Source: Burkholderiales bacterium (GTDB taxonomy: Bacteria; Pseudomonadota; Gammaproteobacteria; Burkholderiales; SG8-39). From it: a stretch of 7,072 nucleotides of DNA. Made by a program: the position numbers and the translations under genes. Shown piece by piece: positions 1 through 5,520 of this stretch (position 1 is the stretch's first letter; every line of letters begins with the position of its first letter). Under the pieces are notes generated by a model. The model was not told the origin of the DNA. It did not search any database and worked only from the letters and a program-made list of their open reading frames with translations. The DNA lies in the NCBI GenBank assembly GCA_027457185.1, contig DAIDTN010000083.1:1-7072 (forward strand), in the 5' to 3' direction.

Positions 1-1
1 G

Positions 2-133
2 ACCGACGAGGATTTGCGCGAACCGCCGGAGTTGCTGCGCGAAATTTGGAAGCGCAAGAACCTTCCCGCGGCGCCGCTGGCCATTCCGGCGATCGGTGAA
101 ACGCTGCTGCTCGACCGATCCGCTGCCCGCTGA
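2..133 (+). CDS. C-terminal end of an unidentified protein (5' truncated by window)
   Basis: The frame starting at base 2 is open for 43 codons and ends in TGA at 131-133. The third codon positions are mostly G or C, and the peptide has an ordinary charged, Leu-rich composition, including an EDLREPPELLREIWKRK stretch that looks helical, followed by a Pro/Ala-rich segment ending in DRSAAR. The other frames here read as Arg/Ser/Ala-rich shadow peptides. I do not recognise the family and assign no function. The gene runs convergently toward the UbiX gene, with 15 nt between the two stop codons, so it is not part of the minus-strand operon. I see no hairpin with a T-run in this short gap. Confidence 0.62.
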   Translation, partial: TDEDLREPPELLREIWKRKNLPAAPLAIPAIGETLLLDRSAAR

Positions 134-148
134 CGACCTGATGCAGAC

Positions 149-754
149 TCATTCGACGACGCGCAGCGGCTCCTTGCCTTGCTCCTTGCTGCCGTGTCCG
201 GCCCAGCGTTTGAACAGCTGGTGCTCGACGCCGACCTGGTCCAGCGCCTTGCCGATGCTCTGGTGGATGATATCCATGATCGACTCGGGTTTGTGATAAA
301 AAGCCGGCATCGGCGGCAGGATCACTGCACCGCAGTCGGCGGCCCGCGTCATGAGATCGAGATGCCCCTTGTGCAGCGGCGTCTCGCGCACCATGAGCAC
401 CAGCGGCCTGCGCTCCTTGAGGGTCACGTCGGCCGCTCGCACGATCAGATTGTAGTTGAACGAATTCGCGATCGCCGAGAGCGTTTTCACCGAGCACGGC
501 GCGACGATCATGCCGCGCGTACGGAACGAGCCGCTGGCGACGGCCGCGCCGACATCCTTGTTCTTGTAGACCACGCTCGCCAGGCTTTTGACGTAGTCCA
601 GGTCGCAATCGGTCTCGATGGCGAAGTTCATGCCGGCGGCTTCGCTCACGATCAGGTGCGTTTCCTGTCCCAGTGTCTTCAGCGCGCGCAGCATTTCGAC
701 GCCGTAAATTACCCCGGAGGCGCCGGTGATTGCCACCACTAATGGCAGGCTCAT
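149..754 (-). CDS. ubiX: UbiX/Pad1-type flavin prenyltransferase
   Basis: This 201-residue protein is expected to prenylate FMN with dimethylallyl (pyro)phosphate, giving the prenyl-FMN cofactor that UbiD enzymes need. It has the N-terminal TGASG flavin-binding loop (residues 10-14), ASGSF at 73-77, APCS at 85-88, RAADVTLKERRP at 106-117, RETPLH at 123-128 and PPMPAFYHKP at 147-156. By family knowledge, R106, K113, E124 and Y153 match active-site residues R122, K129, E140 and Y169 of Pseudomonas UbiX. The position expected to be R185 is Lys here (K169, SIGKALD). The region between residues 52 and 72 is shorter than in Pseudomonas UbiX, like the E. coli Pad1-type branch. The start is supported by GGAG (762-765, plus strand CTCC) 7 nt before the ATG. 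It is the last gene of the operon, 34 nt after the CBS gene, and probably supplies cofactor to the UbiD protein at 2829-4343. The family call is firm; the specific partner is inferred. Confidence 0.94.
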   Translation of the reverse strand: MSLPLVVAITGASGVIYGVEMLRALKTLGQETHLIVSEAAGMNFAIETDCDLDYVKSLASVVYKNKDVGAAVASGSFRTRGMIVAPCSVKTLSAIANSFNYNLIVRAADVTLKERRPLVLMVRETPLHKGHLDLMTRAADCGAVILPPMPAFYHKPESIMDIIHQSIGKALDQVGVEHQLFKRWAGHGSKEQGKEPLRVVE

Positions 755-788
755 TGATTCGCTCCACTCGTTGCTTTCCAGCGCGGGC

Positions 789-1472
789 TCAGGCGGCCAG
801 CGCGGGCCGATGCGTCTCGACCGACTCGATCACCGGGAACCCCGCCGCTTCCAGCGCAGACACGACCTCGCGCACTTCCCTTGCATGGAAGCGGACGATG
901 ACCTTCTTCTCCAGGTAGCCGGAATCGGCGTGATCGTCGTGCCTGCCGATCGGATAAAGCGCCTGCAGCACCGCCCCCGCGCCCTCGACCGCATCGGCGA
1001 TCCGGCCGAGCACGCCCGGACCGAGTTGCAACGGCGCCAGCGTCACGCCGCTGCGCCGTTCCCAGGCGCCGAGGCAGTGCGCCGCGAGCTGGAAAATCTC
1101 GTTGGCGGAGATCACCCCCACCACGCGCTCGCCATCGACCACCGGGAACTGCGCAACGCCCAGATCCTGGCCTCTACGCAGGCATTGCTCCATGGTTTCG
1201 CCGGCCTCGACCGTGGCGGGATTGCGCACCATGATGTCCTTGACCTTGAGGCGGGTAACGAAGAAATTGAACTCGTCCGGATTTTGCGTGCGCAGGACGA
1301 AATGTCCCATGCGCAGCAGGTTGGCCCGGGTCACCAGGCCGCGCAACTTGCCCTCATCCACCACCGGCAGCGCGTGCAGATTATTTTCGCTGAGCAGGCG
1401 CTTGGCCTCGGACACCAGCGTGTCGCTGGTGATGGTCTTCGGGTTGGCCTGCATCCAGTTGCGCACGATCAT
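789..1472 (-). CDS. ppsC: Two-CBS-domain protein with ACT-like C-terminus, probable PpsC-type phenylphosphate synthase subunit
   Basis: The protein has 227 residues, about 25 kDa. CBS motif 1 covers about residues 1-55 (VRNWMQANPKTIT, then LPVVDEGKLRGLVTRANLL). CBS motif 2 covers about 75-130 (VKDIMVRNPATV, then FPVVDGERVVGVISANEI). The last ~80 residues (143-220) look like an ACT-type regulatory fold. CBS pairs usually bind AMP or ATP. In Thauera aromatica the 24-kDa third protein of phenylphosphate synthase has two CBS domains and stimulates the reaction, so size, domains and context fit PpsC. An AcuB-like regulator is the main alternative. The ATG overlaps the stop of the upstream UPF0261 gene (ATGA, 1472-1469) and has AAGGAG 8 nt upstream, so translation is probably coupled. 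The frame stays open upstream to 2195, but that part lies out of frame inside the UPF0261 gene and is Arg/Gly-rich noise. Confidence 0.8.
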   Translation of the reverse strand: MIVRNWMQANPKTITSDTLVSEAKRLLSENNLHALPVVDEGKLRGLVTRANLLRMGHFVLRTQNPDEFNFFVTRLKVKDIMVRNPATVEAGETMEQCLRRGQDLGVAQFPVVDGERVVGVISANEIFQLAAHCLGAWERRSGVTLAPLQLGPGVLGRIADAVEGAGAVLQALYPIGRHDDHADSGYLEKKVIVRFHAREVREVVSALEAAGFPVIESVETHRPALAA

Positions 1473-2773
1473 TGTCGTAGCTCCTTCGCGGATTTGCGCC
1501 GCACTTCGCCCGCAAGCGCGCGGCCACGGGCCGGCGCCTTCACCGCCTCGAACAGCCGCAGGAACTCGTCCACGGCGACACGCGCGAACTCCGGCGTATA
1601 CAGGTGCAGATCGACCTCCCTGATGCGGCTGCGATCGGCAAGCTTTTCCTTCAGCTGCGCGACGAAGGCCGCATCGGCGACAGGATCGTAGATGGGACGG
1701 CCCTCGCGGTCGAGTGAGGACCAGCCGCGCAGCGGAATCAGGAACGTCCATGGTCCCGTGGCGCGGTTCAGCCGCTGCGCGATCACGTCGGCGGCCTGGC
1801 GCAATTCCTCGGCTGTGGTGCGAACCTGCACGCGCAGGGCGTCCTGCACGTACTGCACCCGGTCTTTCGTCTGCGCCAGCATGTCGGCGCGTCCGCCATA
1901 AGACAGGATGTCGAGGCCGCAGGGCGCCAGCACCATGGGAATGCCGGTCTCGACCGCCGCCATCAGCCGGTCCGGCCCGGGGTCGCGATTGCCCTTGAAC
2001 AGGTGTTCCATGACGCCGCCGATGCACAGATCCAGCACCCCGTGGAAAGCGCCGCCGCGGATCATCTCCTCCATCGCCTTGTCGCCCTTGCCCTGCGCGT
2101 GGCAGACGATCGGCGTGAAGCCCGCCTCCTCCAGCATGCCCATGGCCGTCTGCACCGCCATCTCGCCGAAACCGAACGAGGAAATGGCGACGCAAGGCTT
2201 GTCGAAGCGGATATTCGTTCCCTGCGTCATCTCGACCATGCCGCAGATGGCGCCGACCGCGTTGATGATCTGCGCCTTCAGCAGCGGATTCATCTTGACG
2301 ATATCGAGCACCGTATGGTGCATGGTGATGTCGTGCGTGCCGACGTACTTGTCGATGTAGGCCGGGTGCGCCGCCATCGGCGAGGCCATCAGCTTGGGCA
2401 TGCCGAAAGGCAGCCGCTGCATGATCGAGGTTGCGACCAGCGTCGCGGTGCCGCCGCCGATGCCGATGATGCCGTGCACGCGGCCCTGCGCAAGCAGTTC
2501 GTCGACGATCGCCGCGGCGCCCCGGATCTGATTGTTGGTGGCGGCATCGCGGTCGGAGCGGTATTTCTCGCGCACCACCTCGATCGACAGGCCGCCGCGC
2601 GCCGCGACCTCCTCGGTGCGGATGTCGCCGGGGAAAGGCGGGGGCTCCTCCATGCTGAAGTCGAGCAGAATGGGCTCATGGCCGCGGCCGGCGATGAGTT
2701 GCTTGACGAAGACGATGTCTTCGCCACGCGTGTCCAGATTGCAGACGATGACTATGCCCTTCTTGTACGTCAT
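1469..2773 (-). CDS. UPF0261 / Tm-1-like ATP-binding domain protein
   Basis: This 434-residue protein belongs to the UPF0261 family, related to the N-terminal ATP-binding region of the tomato Tm-1 resistance protein. The biochemical role of bacterial members is not settled. Family landmarks visible in order are an opening beta strand with NLDTRGED (12-19), a Gly-rich loop GIGGGTAT (104-111), LPFGMPKLMAS (121-131), KYVGTHDITMHHTV (142-155), NAVGAICGMVE (171-181), SFGFGE (199-204) and the C-terminal IPLRGWSSLDREGRP (346-360) followed by YDPVAD. The length is close to the family norm with a slightly extended basic tail. No signal peptide or membrane segment is apparent. The ATG at 2773 lacks a clear Shine-Dalgarno sequence and is preceded by an A-run and, further up, a hairpin (2796-2823). 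It lies 55 nt after the UbiD gene and overlaps the CBS gene by 4 nt. Its position inside a phenylphosphate operon suggests a role in aryl-phosphate formation, carboxylation or its regulation, but the sequence does not prove this. Confidence 0.87.
   Translation of the reverse strand: MTYKKGIVIVCNLDTRGEDIVFVKQLIAGRGHEPILLDFSMEEPPPFPGDIRTEEVAARGGLSIEVVREKYRSDRDAATNNQIRGAAAIVDELLAQGRVHGIIGIGGGTATLVATSIMQRLPFGMPKLMASPMAAHPAYIDKYVGTHDITMHHTVLDIVKMNPLLKAQIINAVGAICGMVEMTQGTNIRFDKPCVAISSFGFGEMAVQTAMGMLEEAGFTPIVCHAQGKGDKAMEEMIRGGAFHGVLDLCIGGVMEHLFKGNRDPGPDRLMAAVETGIPMVLAPCGLDILSYGGRADMLAQTKDRVQYVQDALRVQVRTTAEELRQAADVIAQRLNRATGPWTFLIPLRGWSSLDREGRPIYDPVADAAFVAQLKEKLADRSRIREVDLHLYTPEFARVAVDEFLRLFEAVKAPARGRALAGEVRRKSAKELRQ
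1481..1486 (-). promoter_or_regulatory. Ribosome binding site of the CBS-domain gene
   Basis: The minus strand reads AAGGAG here, 8 nt before the ATG at 1472 and inside the end of the UPF0261 coding region. It selects this start over the much longer open frame that runs to 2195. Confidence 0.75.
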
Positions 2774-2795
2774 TTTTTTGCGCGCGCTGGATTGC

Positions 2796-2823
2796 GCTGC
2801 CGGCAGGCGGACCTGCCGGCAGC
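2796..2823. repeat. 12-bp perfect inverted repeat (hairpin) between the UbiD and UPF0261 genes
   Basis: GCTGCCGGCAGG (2796-2807) and CCTGCCGGCAGC (2812-2823) are exact reverse complements around a 4-nt loop CGGA. Each arm also contains the self-complementary 10-mer CTGCCGGCAG, so the same palindrome occurs twice, 16 nt apart. Neither strand has a T-run directly after the stem, so it is not a classical intrinsic terminator. Possible roles are an mRNA processing or 3'-end stabilising element, a partial attenuator, a two-site operator, or a REP-like dispersed repeat. Confidence 0.85.
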
Positions 2824-2828
2824 CGCAC

Positions 2829-4343
2829 TCACTTGCCGCCTTTGCCCTTCTTCACTTCCGGCCGTGTCAGCCGGTTGATCATGCCGGCCACGGGGCTTGC
2901 GCCGGCAAAGCCGTACTCGTTCCAGCGGTCCGAGACCTTCTGCAGCACGCTGCGGTCCATGAAGATCTCGCTCGGCTTGTTCTCCCACTCATAAGGGGTG
3001 CAGGCATCGAGGATGATCCGGCTGGTGATGTTGCGCGCCTCGATCGGCAGCCCTGGATCGAGCGGCGTCGAGCGGCCGCGGTCGATGATCTGGGCCGAGC
3101 GCTTGGGATCGAAGCGGGTGGCCAGCGCCCACCAGATGCGATCCCAGTCGTCGGCCTCAATATCGTGGTCGACCACGATCACGCCCTTGACGCCGTAGTG
3201 CCCGGTGGTCGAGCCGATCACCGCGTTGCCGACGTGATTGGAGTGGCCCGGGTACATCTGCTTGACCGACACCACGACCCAGAACCGGCCGGTCGCCTCG
3301 GGCGGAAAATAGACGCTCTGAATGCCCGGCACCTTCATCGTCTCGAGGTCATGCCACAGGGCTGCGGTACGGTTCAGAGACTGGATCATGTGGATATCGT
3401 TGATCGGCTTGCCCACGGTCGTCGCCCACATGACCGGCTTGTTGCGGTGGAGGATGCGCTTGATGCGCAGGACCGGCTTGGGATAGTCCTTGCCCTTGTT
3501 GCCCGAGTAATAGCCGGTGTATTCGCCGAACGGCCCCTCTTCCATCAATTCATTCGGGTCGATGTAGCCTTCGGCAATGATTTCGGCATTTGCCGGCAGA
3601 GTGAGCCCGGTCAGATCGGACTTGAACACCGGCACCGGGCGGCCGCGCAGCGAGCCGGCGATATCGTATTCGTCCACATTGGCGCTGACCAGCGTCGAGC
3701 TCGCCAGGAACAGTACCGGATCGGTGCCGACGACGTAGGCCGCAGGCATCAGCTCGCCGCGCTCCTGATACTTCTTCATGTGCATGTCGCCGTGCTTGCC
3801 CTTGATGATCTGCGAGCCGAGGATATTCTTGCCCAGCACCTGGGCGCGGTAGGTGCCCAGGTTCGTCCATTTGGTGTCGGGATCCTGGGTAACCAGAAAG
3901 CCGGAAGTGACGAAGAAGCGGCCGCCGTCGTCCGGATAGAACCAGGGCGAAGGGAACATTTCGATATCGACGGCATCGCCCTCGATGATGTTCTCCATCA
4001 CCTGCGGACGGTCGACAAACTCGGGCTTCACCATCTTCTTGGTGGTGAGTTCCATCCACTTCTTCGACAGCTGGCACATCGACAGCGACGGGTCCTGCTC
4101 CAGCGCAATGGCCAGCCGCTTCGAGGTGGTGAAGGCGCTGGTGAATACCGGAATGTCATAGCCCTTCACGTTCTCGTAGAACAGCGCCGGCCCTTTCTGC
4201 TCCTCGTTGACCTTCGAGATATGGCAGAGCTCGAATTTCCAGTCCACCTCGGTCTTGACGCGGTGCAGCTGGCCGTTGGCCTCCAACGCCGCGATGTAAC
4301 TGCGCAGATCGTCGATGGGTCTCACTTCGGTACGTGCATTCAT
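2829..4343 (-). CDS. UbiD-family prenyl-FMN-dependent (de)carboxylase, probable phenylphosphate carboxylase UbiD-type subunit (PpcA/PpcB-like)
   Basis: This 504-residue protein has the length of UbiD enzymes. It carries the catalytic triad: R166 in TNLGTYRAQV, and E269 and E274 in EGPFGEYTGYYS. The Mn/prenyl-FMN ligands also appear conserved at N161, H184 and E225 (DEYDIAGSLRG), with the same spacing as fungal Fdc1 N168, R173, H191, E233, E277 and E282 (recalled numbering). So it should be an active prenyl-FMN enzyme. In anaerobic phenol metabolism, UbiD proteins PpcA and PpcB form part of phenylphosphate carboxylase, which adds CO2 to phenylphosphate to give 4-hydroxybenzoate. The gene lies just after ppsAB and upstream of ubiX, which supports that role, but I cannot say whether it is PpcA or PpcB. 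A hydroxyarylate decarboxylase is the alternative. The start has GGAG (CTCC at 4349-4352) 5 nt before the ATG and lies 40 nt after ppsB. The C-terminus is Lys/Gly-rich (KKGKGGK). Confidence 0.9.
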   Translation of the reverse strand: MNARTEVRPIDDLRSYIAALEANGQLHRVKTEVDWKFELCHISKVNEEQKGPALFYENVKGYDIPVFTSAFTTSKRLAIALEQDPSLSMCQLSKKWMELTTKKMVKPEFVDRPQVMENIIEGDAVDIEMFPSPWFYPDDGGRFFVTSGFLVTQDPDTKWTNLGTYRAQVLGKNILGSQIIKGKHGDMHMKKYQERGELMPAAYVVGTDPVLFLASSTLVSANVDEYDIAGSLRGRPVPVFKSDLTGLTLPANAEIIAEGYIDPNELMEEGPFGEYTGYYSGNKGKDYPKPVLRIKRILHRNKPVMWATTVGKPINDIHMIQSLNRTAALWHDLETMKVPGIQSVYFPPEATGRFWVVVSVKQMYPGHSNHVGNAVIGSTTGHYGVKGVIVVDHDIEADDWDRIWWALATRFDPKRSAQIIDRGRSTPLDPGLPIEARNITSRIILDACTPYEWENKPSEIFMDRSVLQKVSDRWNEYGFAGASPVAGMINRLTRPEVKKGKGGK

Positions 4344-4383
4344 ATTCGCTCCGTTCAGTACGGTTTGTGGTTGAAATTGATTC

Positions 4384-5511
4384 CTACGAAACTTTCTTTC
4401 CTGTCAGCAGGCTGGACAGGATGTAATCCATGGCCGAACCGCCCGGGTTGGCGCCGGCGCGCTGGCTTTTTTCGCTCCAGACCGTCTCCGGTCGCGCCTG
4501 CAGGATGAATATATTTCCGCCCGAAGGCAGGTCCTTATCCACCGCCCACTCGATGTCCATCGGCCGGCCGTAGTGCTTCTCGATTTGCTTGCCCATCCAC
4601 GCGAGTTCCGTGATCTCGTCGTCGATCAGGGACTGCACCTTTTGCCGCTCGAACGGCACTTCGAAGGCCTGCGAGGTTTGGGTCTTCGGATCGACCGTAT
4701 AGCAAATGTGCTTCTGCGAAATGGTCCGGTCGATGATGTCCAGCGTGATCTTGTTGACGACGAAGTGGTCCGGCGTCACCTCGCCCGAGACCACCGATTC
4801 GCCGAAACCGAAGTTGGAATCGATGACGATCACCGATCGATCGCCGTTGGCCGGATGAATGGTGAACATCACCCCGGCGGTATAGGAATTGGCCATTTTC
4901 TGCACGCCGACGCTGATCCCCACCCGATCGGCGCCGAAGCCTTTGTTGACGCGGTAAGCGATCGCCCGCCCGGTGTAGAGGCTGGAAATGCAGCGGCGCA
5001 TGTGTTGCAGCAGGTCCTCGACGCCGCGAATCCACAGATAGGTGTCCTGCTGGCCGGCGAAGCTCGCGCCGGGAAGATCTTCCGCGATCGCGCTCGAACG
5101 CACGGCCACCGGGACCGCCGGCATGCAGCAGCGCAGCGCCAATTTGCGGTAGCACTCGGCGACCAGGTCTTCGATCTCGATGGAGAAGGGCTGGGCCTCG
5201 ATCACCGCCCGGATCTGCACGCTTATTTTTTCCAGTGCCTCGATGTCCTGTGCGTCGACACCGGCCAGCAGCGATGCGACCTCCCGGTCGATTCCCGCCT
5301 CGGCCATGAAGCGCCGGTAGCCCTCGGTGGTTAGCGCGAAACCGGGCGGCACACGCACCCCGGCGTTGATCAATTCGCCCAGAGAGGAGCACTTGCCCCC
5401 GACCAGGGGCACCGAATCCTTGCGGCACTCCTCGAACCAGCACACCACCGGCGGACGCGCCTTCACGCTGCCCGCCGGTGTCCGCTCCATCACGCCCGCC
5501 GCACTGGCCAT
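4384..5511 (-). CDS. ppsB: Phenylphosphate synthase subunit B (PEP synthase-type ATP-binding domain)
   Basis: This 375-residue protein corresponds to the N-terminal nucleotide-binding (ATP-grasp) part of PEP synthase, as a separate polypeptide. Visible motifs are VPLVGGKCSSLGEL (34-47), VPPGFALTTEGY (54-65), VRSSAIAEDLPGASFAGQ (137-154), GVMFTIHP (213-220), NFGFGESVVSGEVTPD (233-248), DIEWA (319-323) and LQARPETVW (337-345). It has neither the swivelling His domain nor the PEP-binding barrel, so it must act with a partner, here PpsA. In Thauera the 40-kDa protein 2 performs this role: ATP is split to AMP and Pi while a phosphoryl group reaches the His of protein 1. About 40 kDa is expected here. 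The start is uncertain. ATG at 5511, 9 nt after the ppsA stop, has no clear ribosome site, and ATG at 5490 (M8) is an alternative. The conserved part begins near residue 22, so either would suffice. Stop is TAG. Confidence 0.87.
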   Translation of the reverse strand: MASAAGVMERTPAGSVKARPPVVCWFEECRKDSVPLVGGKCSSLGELINAGVRVPPGFALTTEGYRRFMAEAGIDREVASLLAGVDAQDIEALEKISVQIRAVIEAQPFSIEIEDLVAECYRKLALRCCMPAVPVAVRSSAIAEDLPGASFAGQQDTYLWIRGVEDLLQHMRRCISSLYTGRAIAYRVNKGFGADRVGISVGVQKMANSYTAGVMFTIHPANGDRSVIVIDSNFGFGESVVSGEVTPDHFVVNKITLDIIDRTISQKHICYTVDPKTQTSQAFEVPFERQKVQSLIDDEITELAWMGKQIEKHYGRPMDIEWAVDKDLPSGGNIFILQARPETVWSEKSQRAGANPGGSAMDYILSSLLTGKKVS

Positions 5512-5520
5512 GTGCGCCGG

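Noticed and set aside
726..1691. Plus-strand open frame (321 codons) opposite the CBS gene
   Set aside because: The composition is that of a GC-rich antisense shadow (Arg, His, Asp), with no domain signal, and it overlaps well-supported minus-strand genes.
789..2195. Apparent 468-residue fusion of an N-terminal region with the CBS domains
   Set aside because: The first 241 residues are out of frame within the UPF0261 gene and are low-complexity Arg/Gly-rich. The real start is the ATG at 1472, with AAGGAG upstream and an ATGA overlap.
2796..2823. Intrinsic terminator between the UbiD and UPF0261 genes
   Set aside because: The stem is strong, but neither strand has a T-run immediately after it, so I list it as an inverted repeat of open function. 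The T-run at 2773-2779 becomes an A-run on the transcribed sense and is not adjacent to the stem.
2532..4508. Very long plus-strand open frame (658 codons) antisense to the UbiD gene
   Set aside because: It lies opposite a UbiD gene with all catalytic residues intact. Its product is Arg/His/Asp/Ala-rich with no recognisable motif, as expected for a shadow frame in GC-rich DNA.
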